The notes under the pieces: model-generated | What the model was told of the DNA's origin: nothing | The model's input: the letters and a program-made list of their open reading frames with translations, nothing else | Databases searched by the model: none | Shown: positions 1 through 11,746 of the stretch, piece after piece | Position numbering within the stretch: the first letter of the stretch is position 1 | Layout of the letters: every line of letters starts with the position of its first letter | Translations under genes and position numbers: made by a program | Source of the DNA: Curvularia sp. ZM96 | Taxonomy: Eukaryota > Ascomycota > Dothideomycetes > Pleosporales > Pleosporaceae | Direction of reading: 5' to 3' | Length of the DNA stretch: 64,000 nt | Assembly: GCA_022457065.1 (NCBI GenBank) | Contig: JAJGBQ010000002.1 | Coordinates: 3,348,001 to 3,412,000, forward strand

Positions 1-1226
1 AGAGCTGCAGACACTGGTATGCGGCACGCGATGTGTTATACTCGTTGTCGTCGGCATCCTCGTCCTGCTTGGCCATGAGCTCCAACAGCACGGGGACAAC
101 TTCTTGAGTAGCGACACGGGCAAAGTTGAAGTACTCTCGCAGCTCGGTGGAGCCCTCTGCTTGCGCCTGTGTGTTATCGTCTTCGATTGCGATTTCCTCC
201 TCGCAAACGGTGCACCAGAACTCTACCGCCAGCTTGGCAACATCCTCTTCGTCGCTCTTCATACCCTGGATTGTGAGGCCAAACAGCGCCTTCTCCATGT
301 AGAAGCGCATCTTGTCGTAGTAGAGACCCATTATGCGGTTCAGACATCCGTACGAGCCCTGCTGGATGCGTGTGTCTTCGGCCTGTGTGGCCTCGCAGAT
401 GACCTGCATGATGTAGTTGCGCTCGCCCTCATTGTCAAAGTTTGAGCGAACGAATTCGATTGAGTCACTGAGGGCATTAATGGCAGCTACACGGACGTCG
501 TTGTTGGTCTCCTCCTTACGAGCACCCTGAACAACGGCTGTCAAGATGGCATTGGAGTGATGTGACAGGGCGTCTCGCAGCTCGACATCGTCTGTATCGC
601 ACACGAAACCAATTGTGGTGAGTGAAGATTGCTTCTGGCTGTCTGTACCTTGGCCGACGTTCTCAACGAGTGTGGTCATCAGCTCCGGCCACTGATTGCG
701 GGGTATTTCAATGGCGGCGACGGAAGCTATGAATTGGGCAGCAGCAGAGCCAACACCCTTATTCGGTGTGGCCAGGGTGCCGAGGGCCATGGCCTTGACT
801 TGCTGCTTGATCTGGGGGTCGAGGCTGAGCCATCGCTCCTGGACCTGACGTAACCTGGCGTATTCGCGGGCGGTGAAAGCGTTCTTCAGGGCCAGGGCGG
901 CGGCCTGGCGAATTTGTGGTGCGGCCTGTTCATTTGCGAGTTCGCCACCGAGGACCGTGAGATATTGAGGCTGGAGCGAGGCATCGAGGTTAGTGGGTGC
1001 GGTTTGACGAGGCGGCGTGCAGCCTTGCAGGTGGTGGTGCGGCGACTTACAAAGTTGGAGTCGGCAGCCTGTTGCAGCTGCTGCTCTGCGCTGTTACGAA
1101 TACTGGCATCTGCACAAGACGCGTCAGTCAGGGAAAGGCCCTTTGTGCACCAAACAGGGTCGGGCAAGGGAAGCAAGGCGGCGTACCGGCAGCGTAGGTT
1201 CCCTCCAACACCTGGTTGATATCCAT
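1..1226 (-). CDS. KAP95: Importin subunit beta-1 (karyopherin beta), 3' part outside window
   Basis: Nuclear import receptor that carries cargo bound to importin alpha, or directly, through the nuclear pore and is released by Ran-GTP. I read three exons on the minus strand: 1226-1187, 1109-1051 and 970-1, with introns 1110-1186 and 971-1050 (GT..AG). The N-terminus starts MDINQVLEG and continues with the conserved block RNSAEQQLQQA, then a QYLTVLGGELA segment and an LKNAFTAR motif typical of the first HEAT repeats of importin beta. Further helical HEAT pairs follow, with an acidic stretch near the window edge (DEDADDNEY). The ATG at 1226 is chosen because it gives the standard family start with no upstream extension. 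Roughly the first 350 residues are visible; the remaining C-terminal HEAT repeats lie outside. Identification is from conserved sequence that I recognise and is very secure. Confidence 0.95.
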
Positions 1227-2362
1227 ACTGGGTGAAGGGGTTGTGGCTCGCGGGATCAAAGAGGGGTATCTGGGGGGCGAAGAGAATTAAAAAAGGCCGC
1301 AGCGGCGGGGTGTGCAGAAGAGAGATGCGGCTAAAGGTCGGATGAGGGAGTGAGAGAAAGCGTCGAGAAGGAGCAGTGGAAAGGACGGTCGTCAGGAGGG
1401 AATTTGAAGCGAACGAAGGTCGAGCGTAGACAAGCCTAGTTCACGTGTTGTTTTCCTTGTTAAGGGTCTGTCTGCCCCACTACCGGGACGGGCTTTTGGT
1501 GGGAGAGTTTGAGAGCAAGGGCGGCCGATCCAGGGCAGCAAACGGGACGGGACGGGGAACGCAAATGGCGTCGTGGGTGAGCGTGTGGAAGCGTGGAAGT
1601 GTATCGATGGTATCTGGGCGTCAAGCGTCGGTAGCAGGCAGAAAAGTAAGAAGCCCAGGCACCGTCGCTGGACAGTTGCACGCGCAGCAGTCGAGGCAAG
1701 AGCGCCCGCCTGGCAACCGCGCATTGGCTCGCTTGCGCATCGTGCTTGCCTTTCCCCCACGGCTCCGAAGCCCTCTATGCAGCCCTGTGAGACCGCCGGA
1801 TCAGACAACACAGCTATCCATGCGAGAGACAGTGGCACATCAACTAGACTAGGAAGAGAGCCAGGACATGCTGTGCGAATGCCACATATACACACACTGC
1901 ACACAACATGGACATGTCCCCTGCCATGCACACTACAAACTACACGTCCACCAAACAGCATCGGGAGTCTGCCAAGACACTCTACACATCCAAAAGCGAA
2001 TCATCGACAAGGCCATTGGGCACCACGCCGCACATCATCACCATGACGAATCGCCCTCGGCCCATTGCTGCCCCAGCCGCTCGTTGTACACGATCCGGAG
2101 TCGTCATAGTGGACCGCCGGGCGCTGGGCGCTGGACACTGACACAGGGAAACCAAAGGTACACGTGATATCGGTCGGCTCGCTGGCATGCAATCGTCACT
2201 ACCTGGGACACTAGATGCAGATGCACCACGCTCATCCGCTCCACTACCCGTTCAAAAAGAAACAAAGGAGAAAAAAAGAAAACGCCAGAAATGCACCGTG
2301 ACCCGCTTCCCTCCCACGATCTAGAAACACATCGTGACTTGATTCCCCCCAGAGAAAGGCCC
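1227..2362. other. Intergenic: KAP95 promoter side and PP2C 3' side
   Basis: Contains the upstream region of KAP95, with purine-rich stretches near 1260-1400, and the 3' flank of the phosphatase gene. Several open frames on both strands overlap each other here, but none shows a recognisable domain. I see no RNA gene or repeat. Confidence 0.6.
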
Positions 2363-4231
2363 TTACATCCGGCCCATAGCCCGCGGGTTTTCTGATTCTT
2401 GCCTTCTCCAGTCCCGCATCTCTTTGGTGCCCAGGCTTCCTAGCCCCCCCTCGCCTCGTCTTTCCCATCCTCCCAGCCGCACCACAAGCCCCGTAGCATT
2501 ATCTGCGCCCTCGCTGCCCGTCGATGTCTCGACCGCAAAGCTAACAATGTCCCGCGCGGCCTGCTCCGGTGTCTTTGCCTCCTTGACAATGTCTACAATC
2601 TCCTGGTCTGACAGGTGACCAGACACTCCGTCCGAGCATAGCACCAGAAACGAGTACTCCGCAGGCGACAGCTCGATCCTGCGTATCTCTGGTTCTGCAG
2701 ACACGCCCACTCGTTTCGAGGCCATGTCTCCAAACGATCGTGTGTTGGCCAGCCCTGACATGCGCTCCTCGCCAAACGAGTCCGTCGCAAAAGACGCTGC
2801 ATACCGTCGGAGCCGAGTCGCTTCTTCGGGCAGCGAGGGGTGATGGTTCGACGTCAACGGTACAGCCAGCCCCGTGGCTGTATTGCACAAAAGTATCCTA
2901 GTATCGCCCACGTGTGCAGTAATGAGTGATGATGGCGACGAAGGGTGCCAGAAGGGTGACGGCGTCGGTGTTGAGATGAGCGCTACACTGCATGTGCTGC
3001 CGCCCTTGAATCGATTCTGTCCTCCAATACGCCTGCTCGTCGTGCGCGATGGTTGCCCAAGAATATCGTCGTCGTTCAGCGCCTTGTCTGCTCGCACAGG
3101 GTCCTCCTCCTTCTTGCCCACCTGTGCTGCAACAAAGTCGTAGTCGGCCTTGAGAAAAGCATACTCGAGCACCGTCTCAATTCCAATGCCCTCCTTGACA
3201 TCCCCGGACATGCCCGCTTGCCGCTTCTCGACAACCTCCTTCTCGGCAGGATGGCCTCGTCCGCCTGCCGATAGGGAAAAGTGTTCTGGCTTGAAGCGTC
3301 GAAAGTATCCACCAACCAGCTCTTTCCACTGCTTGACCAGCTGTTGCTCCAGCTCCTCTGCCTTGCGTATGCTGTCCGATTGCTTGACCGGCGGTGCTCC
3401 AGCCGCTGCTGTCTCATTCGATTTGGACCCTGGTGTGGGCAGCTTGTCCTTTGTTCCGGGCTGCGGCGGCTTCATGGCTTGCGTGCCCGGCGGCGTGTGG
3501 GTTTCGATGGCGTCCAGACTCTCCTTGTCCCTCTTGCTTTGCTCTCCCGATGAGATTTCGCCTCTTGCTTTGGGGCTTCCGACTGCATGTGTCACAGATT
3601 GGTCCTTCGAGAGACTGCTTTTCAGCTCAAATTGCTTCGTCGCTTTTTCTAGGTAGTCATGTAGCTGTTCGCGGAGGAACCCAGAGCACTCGGCACCACC
3701 ATGCCCGTCGAAGACACCAAAGTAAAACACCTGGGGGTCGCCGCTTGCGCCTACTTCTGGCATCATCTGGCCGTCATCTGCGCCAGATCCCTTTCTGGTC
3801 AGGGAAATGGGCCGCCGTTTCGCGAATGCAGGGAGGTCAATGGTGCCCGCCTGAAACGCATCCTCGTTGTACGGCCTTGCTCCTCGGGACAATGACACGC
3901 CAAAGTGGTGTTTTGCACTCTTCAATGGGATTCGCACCACCGTCATCTCCCGCGACGGCGGGCCCACGACAGCAGCGGGCGAGCGGCTCGTCTGGTCGGC
4001 ATTGTACGGCGTGCTCTTGTCGCGCGGGAGCCGGTGGTGCAGGGCCGGTTGCGTTCGTGAATCGGGCGACAGCGACGTCGAGGGGATATGCGTTATGAAG
4101 TAGTCGTGAAAGCGGCGGCGTTGAACAACTATGCATGAGGCGGATGGGGGGAGCCTGCGGGCGTGTGCGCGTAAGTAGGCAACCCGGGGCCGTGTACCGG
4201 CTGGGGATCGGTGGAGCGTCGATGTCCACAT
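2363..4231 (-). CDS. PP2C-family Ser/Thr phosphatase, mitochondrial Ptc6-like
   Basis: Metal-dependent protein phosphatase of 622 aa in one exon. The PP2C motifs are in order: RPYNEDAF (about 119-126), FGVFDGHGG (about 171-179) with the metal-binding Asp, a STCSVAL strand, ITAHVGDTR, ANTRSFGD, LVLCSDG and the closing DNATG. Its long N-terminus is rich in Arg, Ser and His with almost no acidic residues, as in a mitochondrial targeting sequence; this and the SLSRGARPYNEDAF form resemble yeast Ptc6, a mitochondrial PP2C. An acidic/Pro insertion sits between the second and third motifs, around residues 200-320. The frame stays open upstream to a GTG at 4255, but the first in-frame ATG is at 4231 (MWTSTLH) and I use it. 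PP2C is certain; the Ptc6 assignment and mitochondrial location are inference. Confidence 0.88.
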   Translation of the reverse strand: MWTSTLHRSPAGTRPRVAYLRAHARRLPPSASCIVVQRRRFHDYFITHIPSTSLSPDSRTQPALHHRLPRDKSTPYNADQTSRSPAAVVGPPSREMTVVRIPLKSAKHHFGVSLSRGARPYNEDAFQAGTIDLPAFAKRRPISLTRKGSGADDGQMMPEVGASGDPQVFYFGVFDGHGGAECSGFLREQLHDYLEKATKQFELKSSLSKDQSVTHAVGSPKARGEISSGEQSKRDKESLDAIETHTPPGTQAMKPPQPGTKDKLPTPGSKSNETAAAGAPPVKQSDSIRKAEELEQQLVKQWKELVGGYFRRFKPEHFSLSAGGRGHPAEKEVVEKRQAGMSGDVKEGIGIETVLEYAFLKADYDFVAAQVGKKEEDPVRADKALNDDDILGQPSRTTSRRIGGQNRFKGGSTCSVALISTPTPSPFWHPSSPSSLITAHVGDTRILLCNTATGLAVPLTSNHHPSLPEEATRLRRYAASFATDSFGEERMSGLANTRSFGDMASKRVGVSAEPEIRRIELSPAEYSFLVLCSDGVSGHLSDQEIVDIVKEAKTPEQAARDIVSFAVETSTGSEGADNATGLVVRLGGWERRGEGGLGSLGTKEMRDWRRQESENPRAMGRM

Positions 4232-4760
4232 GTCGTCTCTGGCTGCGAGGGACACATGGCGCGGACAAGCAGGTGGTTATGCCATGGTGTGGATATGCTG
4301 GGGGAGACCCCAATCCCAAGCCTCGCGACCTCAGCAAACGCCGCCGCTGTTCCTGGGCCGCTCTGCCGAATCTGTTTTCTCCGCTACGTCATCCCATTGG
4401 ACCGCCATGCCACGGCCTCTTGGTAACACCTCATCTAACCGCAAGGCCGTCTCCAGTCTTCTGATTACACGAATATGATAAGCTATACCTGCTCTTCATA
4501 AGGTCACAGCTGATGGCTAGGTCACGTGTACCCCCGGCAACTACGCAACTCGCACTGTTGCTATCCTTCAAGACCTTATAAAGAAGACACAAGGCAGTAG
4601 ACCAAACAGCACAAGACATAAGACCTTGGCATGACTCAACTCAGTCTACCAAGATATCCAATAAATTACTGCCCTAAAAGGCCGAAGTTTCGTTAAGGTG
4701 CTCTACATTCTGATGTCCTCACACCATGAATCGTCGCACTATTACTAACAATTCATCATC
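4232..4760. other. Intergenic
   Basis: Upstream region of the PP2C gene and 3' flank of the receptor-like gene. A TATA-like TTATAAAG lies near 4576. No further gene or repeat recognised. Confidence 0.5.
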
Positions 4761-5961
4761 TCACACCATTGCCTCCGGTGTTACACTCGCCCTCCTTCCC
4801 TGTATAACAACCATGCGCTGCACATTTGCTGTCCCCAAGATTGCTGGGCTCCACGGTGAGTCCTCACTGCGGATGCTGTCTATACTCGACTTCTTGCTCG
4901 CCTGAGACCGCGTGACAGATATGCGATTTGTCAGTGCGATGGAGTCGTCTGAATTCGATGCATTGCGGGATTTCGAAAGAGACGTTGCTTGCTTCCGCAT
5001 TTCGCAAGCGACCTGGCGGACAAGAGGACGTAAGATGGCAATGGATGCGGCGATAATTCCCGTTCCAGGCTCGGCAGTCGCCCAGATGGTTGCCTTGATT
5101 GCATCCACTGTCCAGTTATTAGCACGTTTCGTCAAGAATGTAGCTCTGAAAGTTATACCATTCAAAGCACCTATTGCGTTCAAACTTAGTGCTTCCAAAT
5201 ACACCAGTCTCATAATTGAGCTGATGCTGCCGATGGCCCCCAAGCCCATGATCATACTCACACTAATCTTGCTCCAACGATCTAGCTCACTGTCCATCAG
5301 GACGGTAATCGGTATCAGGACAAACGTCCAGTCTGCGAGAATGTTGACGATGCCGTATATGTAACCCATGGCCAGGCCAAGTTCTCTAGGCAGACACTGA
5401 GGTGTCCCCGGTGTTGTGAGGTTGTCGGCAATGTGTGAAGGATTACCGCACTGGAAGAGTACTATGAAGAAATAAAACAGGCCAACAAACACTCCCACGC
5501 CGAGGGTAATATGAAAGATGAGTTTTTGCCATTTTTTGGTTAGAACCCGTAGGAAGAAGAGGCCCAGAGAGACTTTTAGGAGAGTGGTCGTGAGAATGTA
5601 GAAGACCTCTGAGAGTTGGACGAACTGGCCTTGTGTCAGCGTATGATCTGAAAACGGGATCATGCCCCTTGTGGAGCAGTCTCGAGTGGCATACAGTCAG
5701 AGTCAATCGGATACTTTTTTCAGTAAAGAACTTGTCATTCTTCACCCGAAGGCGGATTGCGGCAAGGAAGGCACAGTAAGTGGTGAACAGCAGCAGTGTG
5801 GCCACCATAGCAACATCATCCCAACCAGGAGATTTCGTAACACGATACCGAGCCCACAGCCGCAGGCCGACGCTGATGTAGCCAAGAACAAGAAGTGTAA
5901 TTATTAAGTGAGCTGTGATCGTTCCAAGCAGCTTCAGCTCGTCGAAATTTGGGCTTTCCAT
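4761..5961 (-). CDS. Fungal rhodopsin-like (SAT4/PTH11-type) seven-helix membrane protein
   Basis: Two exons, 5961-5715 and 5647-4761, with a 67-nt intron 5648-5714, give 377 aa. Seven hydrophobic helices can be seen: LLGTITAHLIITLLVLGYI, VAMVATLLLFTTYCAFLAA, a YILTTTLLKVSLGLFFL helix, FHITLGVGVFVGLFYFFIV, GYIYGIVNILADWTFVL, SVSMIMGLGAIGSISSIM, and a last one ending AASIAILRPL. The GWDDVAM motif after helix 1 and the TAEPGTGI..LRPL ending are characteristic of the fungal rhodopsin-domain family related to PTH11 receptors. The C-terminal ~80 residues are Ser-rich and probably cytoplasmic. No CFEM domain precedes the helices. I start at MESPNF (5961); another in-frame ATG at 6027 would add 22 residues. 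The donor (GTATCC) is weak, so the exact junction between helices 2 and 3 is less certain than the rest. Ligand and pathway are unknown. Confidence 0.8.
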
Positions 5962-7838
5962 TATGCAGTACCAATAAGCATTGAAAATAGAATAGAAATT
6001 ATCGCAATGGATGAAGAGAAACAGCACCAGGCCGCCTAAGACTCTGTGCAGTCATTGTTCCATTATGAATACATCACCACGAGTGTTCCCGCACCGGTAG
6101 GTGGCCATCCGGACAAGGGTCGATCCATGTTTGATATGGGTTGTAAAAGTTTGTGATTCGGAGCCCCCGCCTCCATTGGTTCGTCAGAGTCATGGTAACG
6201 AGAACAGTTTTGTGATGCGCCTAGATCTCGTGCAGAAACAACCCAGACGTCCGGAGTTTAACCGTCTTTCCACTAGGATTTTCCGTGTTTCCACGTGGTC
6301 TGCCATCAAAGTGACGACAGCCGACCTGAATGTTCAGCATGAGCATCTGGTGAATGTATGTCCTGGACGATTGGGCTGGATGTGGAGAATGCTCGCAAGG
6401 GGTATCAAAAGCATGCCGATAGCAGCATCACCATTGGAAGACCCTTGTGGCGCGATTCGTCAGAGATGTCGACTGTGATACCTGTTTCAAAACCAGGACC
6501 CTGTCAACGGACTGCGGTCCCAGCATACCTGTCAACGACGCCAGTTGACTTGTTCCGATCTTCCTGCGAGTCACCTCGTTAGTCCCACCATACATGTGCC
6601 AGAACGTCTATGCCATGCCAAGACGCAGACAAGTGACTAAACACAATGCGTTTGATGGGCGGGTTTCATGGTTAATGGTGAAGTGGAAAACCCCAATAGC
6701 CGACAGTCTTAAGCTGAGATCGTCATATTTGGTAATTCAGGCATCCGAAGAAAACAATCATCCGAATTCCTTGGGCGGGCATCACTGCTGAAGTAAGGTC
6801 CACGATGGTCAAAGCGGAACAAGAGTGGTCCGTGAGAGTTCGGCCCATCGGCAAAACATATGTTCCGCAATTAGCGGCTCGGCGTTTGATTTTCTTTGTC
6901 CTCAAGTTTCAGTCCAACCTCTGCAACATCTCAACGCCGCAACGGCACCTCAAAGCGCGTCTAGGAAACCTTTGGCTCATTCAGCAGCTGCAGGATTGCT
7001 GCTCTCACATTCGTCTTCAGATTGAGACGCGTGAGCTTGCACCGCAGCATAGCCACATCACTAGCATACACTCACCTCCAGTTTGGCTTGGATGTCACAG
7101 CGACTACTCCTGGTATGTTCACAACTCCTCTCATTCTTTCTTACATGATGAAAAAAAGACAAAAATTCACAGACCTGTTCGTAAAAATAGTGTCGAAAAA
7201 TTTGCTTAACATCTTCTGATTCACTCATAATCATTTCTTGCTGCACTACTACCATGATGGAGCTTAGTAGCTAACAGCCAGCAGGTTCTCAGCATACCGA
7301 TATAGTCGGAGTAATTCTATACCCACTTGTTAGCTCTTAGAGACATGAAGCAAATACGAACACATCTAGTTGAATCCGAATACTCCATTACATGATGTTT
7401 TTACTGCTATGGTGATTTGACTGTGACCTATCCGGTTCCCATAGGGCGATTCTATCCGATCGTTTTGGTACACCAAGAGGCAGGGAAACAGGCTTGTGAA
7501 TGTCATCGTCGCAGTAAGTCTTCCAGAAGGGCGTCTTAGTTGCACGTGGGGACATCTTGTCACAAGCTTTGGTAATCGATCGAGTATCCAACAAGGGCAA
7601 AAAGAATGTCGATGTGGCTGCTTCCCGTTAGTTGCCGCTCTTTAACATCGCGCTTTGTACGCTCAGCACAATGATATATCCTTCCAGCACAATGACCCAT
7701 GCCCCTACACTGGATTCCTTTGTCTAATTAAAAACCGTAACTGTGCCAATGAAAGAAAGATGCACAACCATATATCTGCGGGGTATCGTTTACGCTGTGA
7801 GTGCACTCCGTACTCATTCTGTATAAGAAAAATTATCT
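5962..7838. other. Intergenic, 1.9 kb, no gene recognised
   Basis: Only short, unconvincing frames occur. AT content rises after about 7130. The last few hundred bases presumably contain the promoter of the gene starting at 7839. No repeat or RNA gene recognised. Confidence 0.5.
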
Positions 7839-10724
7839 ATGTCTCCTACCTCTATACCGCAAAGGTCTCCGGTGTCTCCAGGAGCGCCTTCACACAATCA
7901 AAGTCAATCCGATGAGCCGGCGCGTAGGTCATCACAACCTGCGTCTGGCAGTAACCAGTGTAATCCTACGTCTTCTCGGACGATGTCTCGGGGCGCGGAT
8001 TTGCTAGCAGATCATGTAGCAACAACACGAAATCCCAGCGTGGGATCCCAGAAAAGGAGCGGTTCTATTGGTGTGCTTGGTTTGCCTAGCGCAATAGATC
8101 CCTCTCTTTTCGATAGTCTCTTTGATCTAGATCACCTCGGTGCTAACGATGGCTTGACGAACAATGATCTTGATCTTCAAACTCTTAATTGGCTTGAAGA
8201 GAACAGCACAAACTTAGCTGTCGATGGTTTTGATACTAATCTTCTCCAGTATACTGATCTCCTCCAGGGTGATCAATCCGGGATTGGCTTAGGGTTGTCT
8301 TTCACTGAGCCAGAGCAACACAGCAATTTACAACCCATAGTCGAGCCCAACTACAACTTCTCAGTTGGATTAGACTCGCCAGTTCGACTGCCCAACGAGT
8401 CATCTGATAGCCGACCTCTCGATCTAAACTGGGATCCTTTACAGGCAACATCCCAGCTTGATGATACCACCTTGGGACTCTCAGCAATTCCTGGAAGCAG
8501 TTCTTTCATACCGGATATGTCACAGTATCTATTCCCCAGTCAATCACAGTATACATATCCTGATCCTTCGGGCTTATTGTATACCAACGACCCTTACTTC
8601 CCTGTTACTCAGCAACAGTATTCAGGAAATTACATGGGAAACACTCTTATGCCAGCAGAGAACTACGATATTGGAGAGCAAAATGCTGCACAGCTAGCAC
8701 GGAAGCGGAAGCGATCACGTTTTGATAGCTCAGGCTCTGAATCTCACGTACATATCGTGAAGCGAGAGCGGAGAGATAGTAACGTTAGACCCATCAAGTC
8801 GCCACTTACTGCTCGTAGCCACTCTTATGTTTCCGATGACGGCTCATTGAGCAGACCCGTAAACCTGGGTGTCCTCAAGGCGGGAGAAAAGCCAAAGAAA
8901 TGCGAAGACAAACCTTGGGTGCGCATCAACAATACTACCAAGGGAGAAACAACCCGCACTGCGCGCATCAATCAGCATGCCGAAGAAGGTTGCAAGTACA
9001 GAGAGAAAAAAATCCCTTACAAAAAATGGACGACAACCCACTACACCTTTGAGTATAGCAACAACAACGGGATGCATGAGTTCCATAAGCGCACCATGTC
9101 CGCTCGCCAAATCCATGAGTACATCACACAATACCCTGGCGACAATCTGCGCATCTGGATACAGCCGGTAGCATCTGATTCGGCGCGCCGTTATGCATCC
9201 GCATCCCACAGCCACTGCCGATTCCACAGCTGCCCAATGCGCGAATACACTGGCAAGGGTACCGCTGAAGTGGGCAACTACCGTGTTGCGTTTGACGAGA
9301 AGTACAAGATATATGGTGAGGGTGTCGTAGATCCTTACGACTGCGTCGGATACGCCCATCTGTACTGTATGGAGCGCTTCCTAGACTTTGCATACATTTG
9401 CCAGGTTGCCGATGTACGAGTGGACATGCGCGTAAGCATGGATAAGGAGCCAAAGGGCCACTTTGCATCTGCATTCGGCCCCAAGCACCATGCGGAGGCC
9501 GAGCTAGCAAAAAGATTCATTGCTGCTGCTCGTAGAGGTCGGCTTGCTGAAACACCCGAGTTCTCTGACTACCCGGTTCACAAAGAGTATCCAAAGGGTG
9601 CACCTAAGCCGCACGAACGTACCCTCATCTGCGCACTGTATCGCATGAACATCAAGCACCGTGCCAAGTCTCAGATGAAGCAGTTTATTGTTGATCGCGA
9701 GATTCGGCCTGGCTCTTTCCCTGTTCACCTTGGCGACTTGGAAGTGAAGCTTGTGGATAAGAAGATCGAAATGCTTCCAGAGGTGAAGGAGTTGCTGAAA
9801 AAAGTGTCCAAGAAGGATTTTGATTACTCGGCTTACTACGATCGATTTCATCCTGAGATCAAACAGCGTATAGCGGAGTGTATGGCGTTGCGTGAGAAGT
9901 ACATCGCCGATGATGAGGCGCCGACGAGAGGCAAGCGCTCTCGATCTCGTAGATACAGCCCTGAGTCTGATGACGAAGATTCAATCGTAGTTACTTCCAA
10001 GAAGTCTAGGAGGCGGCAAGCTGTTTATAGTGAATCAGAAGACGAGGATTCATTCTCCAAGTACGCGCCCAGAAAGCGCAAGACTACTCATGGTGTCTCC
10101 AAAGACGAAGTCGACGACATTGAAGAGATCCAGCGAATGCCTCCACCACACCGAGAATCGCGGCCCAGTCGTGAAGGTCTCCGTCAGAAAGAACGTGTCA
10201 ACTACACCGAACCCAAGAACACTCCGCTCTTGCCCGATGTGCCTACCTTAATCGTAACGAAACCCGCTGAAACAGGCTATGCGCCCAACCAAGACCTCAA
10301 CTTCCGGAAAGAAAGCTGCAGCGACCTCTTTCCTGCCGACGACAACTCCTGGGCCAATATTGATCTCCCGCCCGTAGACGACAACGGGCCGTTCCTGACA
10401 CAAGAAGCAATCGACGCGCTTATCAATGCAGCGGCGTTCCGCCGCAAGTCGAGCACGCTGAGCAACGGACCCTACGTCTCAGCTGTCAGATCGTCGCATC
10501 GTGTTCGTGGTGGTGTGGTGCCGCGCAAAGCGAGCTTCAATCTGCAACCGGTGACGCAGAGTAAGGAGTTCAGATTAGATGATCCGCCTGCGCGTGTTGC
10601 GAGTGGGCAGGATGGTGTTGAAAAGCAGACTCGTCGTAGTACGCGGTTTGCAGGCAGGGTGGAGAATGGTTCAGAACAACAGGGTAGTGGGGTGGAGAGG
10701 TCGAGCAGGCGAAGTGCTCGTTGA
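7839..10724 (+). CDS. Unknown 961-aa nuclear-type protein with central Cys/His-containing domain
   Basis: Single-exon protein that I do not recognise as a named family. Residues 1-340 are Ser/Asn/Gln-rich and low in complexity, with acidic hydrophobic patches (DPSLFDSLFDLDHL) like transcriptional activation regions. A basic cluster, RKRKRSRF, lies near 288. Residues about 350-650 are compact and look folded: an NQHAEEGCKYREKK block, then HSHCRFHSCPM (about 457-467) and DCVGYAHLYCMERF (about 500-513). That spacing of Cys and His could bind zinc. The C-terminus is again disordered, with alternating acidic and basic runs such as KKSRRRQ and repeated Arg/Ser. Overall it resembles a chromatin or transcription factor. 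Molecular function unknown; nuclear location is inferred from the basic clusters only. Confidence 0.75.
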   Translation: MSPTSIPQRSPVSPGAPSHNQSQSDEPARRSSQPASGSNQCNPTSSRTMSRGADLLADHVATTRNPSVGSQKRSGSIGVLGLPSAIDPSLFDSLFDLDHLGANDGLTNNDLDLQTLNWLEENSTNLAVDGFDTNLLQYTDLLQGDQSGIGLGLSFTEPEQHSNLQPIVEPNYNFSVGLDSPVRLPNESSDSRPLDLNWDPLQATSQLDDTTLGLSAIPGSSSFIPDMSQYLFPSQSQYTYPDPSGLLYTNDPYFPVTQQQYSGNYMGNTLMPAENYDIGEQNAAQLARKRKRSRFDSSGSESHVHIVKRERRDSNVRPIKSPLTARSHSYVSDDGSLSRPVNLGVLKAGEKPKKCEDKPWVRINNTTKGETTRTARINQHAEEGCKYREKKIPYKKWTTTHYTFEYSNNNGMHEFHKRTMSARQIHEYITQYPGDNLRIWIQPVASDSARRYASASHSHCRFHSCPMREYTGKGTAEVGNYRVAFDEKYKIYGEGVVDPYDCVGYAHLYCMERFLDFAYICQVADVRVDMRVSMDKEPKGHFASAFGPKHHAEAELAKRFIAAARRGRLAETPEFSDYPVHKEYPKGAPKPHERTLICALYRMNIKHRAKSQMKQFIVDREIRPGSFPVHLGDLEVKLVDKKIEMLPEVKELLKKVSKKDFDYSAYYDRFHPEIKQRIAECMALREKYIADDEAPTRGKRSRSRRYSPESDDEDSIVVTSKKSRRRQAVYSESEDEDSFSKYAPRKRKTTHGVSKDEVDDIEEIQRMPPPHRESRPSREGLRQKERVNYTEPKNTPLLPDVPTLIVTKPAETGYAPNQDLNFRKESCSDLFPADDNSWANIDLPPVDDNGPFLTQEAIDALINAAAFRRKSSTLSNGPYVSAVRSSHRVRGGVVPRKASFNLQPVTQSKEFRLDDPPARVASGQDGVEKQTRRSTRFAGRVENGSEQQGSGVERSSRRSAR

Positions 10725-11746
10725 AATGTTTTTGTAGAAGGAAAAGAAAATAGAGGATAAGATGTGTTTTGAGATTTGATTAGGTATGAATAGTAGTTTG
10801 TAATTTTAAACAAGTTGAAATCATTCTACGTATCAATGTCCCTCGCTTTCATGTGGTAAAAAAAAAAAAACTCTTTGTATACTAATATGAGATTATTAGG
10901 ATGGAGAGACTAGCTCCGTGGGTGAGCTGGTTCATGAATTAAAGACATTCCACATTAAGTACTCAGGATGGAGAATATTGGCATATGCTGTGGTTGCTTC
11001 ATGTATTAGCCTGAATAAGATTAGAAGCTCTTAAAATTAGGTTATGATCTGAAGAGATTTTACATTAGGCTGAGTTGTACTTCTGTATCCTTATCCGCAA
11101 ATCACGGTTGTTGGCTGAACGATTGGATTGGTGGGCAGGCTGTACTCGGTCCCCAGTTGTGCGGCGTCAACGCCATAGGCCGGAGCGTTAAAAGCCTCTA
11201 TGATCCCGTCTTTTCTCCGCGTAGTGGATCGGCTACAGCTTTCCTGCGAATGAAGTCATGAACACATGAAAACCGGGAGCTGCCGAGCTGAGTCCAGCGC
11301 TTCAGCCCTGCCAAGGCCACCGCCCAAGCCGTCACGAGGGGAACAGACGGCCCCTCTATGGAGCCCGAAAGAGCAATATGTAAAGAGCATGGACGTGATT
11401 GGATACCAATCGAACTGATCGACTCACCTGTAGCCGCGCGGACGGTGATGGGACGCCAACCATGCAGCTTGCAAAAGGTACGAGCATGGCTACCCAACAT
11501 TCCCTTCTCAACACGTTCTTTGTCACTGTCCTGGTAACCGGTGAGGGTATAAACATGCCTATCACCTTACAAATCCCGGCTGTCTACTTGTCGCACCAAT
11601 TGTACTTGTAAAGCTCAAACTTCAAGGCCTTGGCTTACTGCACACCGGCCAGGCAGCGGGAAAGCTCTTGCGCCGCATAATCGCATTGCATCACCGCCCC
11701 ACAAGGCTCTCGACCACCCTTCACCTCCCGCACCTAGTAAAAGGGC
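10725..11746. other. Intergenic, 1.0 kb
   Basis: Begins with the AT-rich 3' flank of the preceding gene, including a run of 12 A at about 10859, followed by more balanced sequence that must contain the promoter of the gene at 11747. No gene recognised. Confidence 0.5.

Noticed and set aside
1392..1961. 189-codon open frame on the minus strand between KAP95 and PP2C genes
   Set aside because: Overlaps equally long frames on the other strand, is low in complexity and shows no domain.
4232..4255. N-terminal extension of the PP2C protein from a GTG
   Set aside because: GTG starts are not expected in a fungal nuclear gene; the first in-frame ATG is at 4231.
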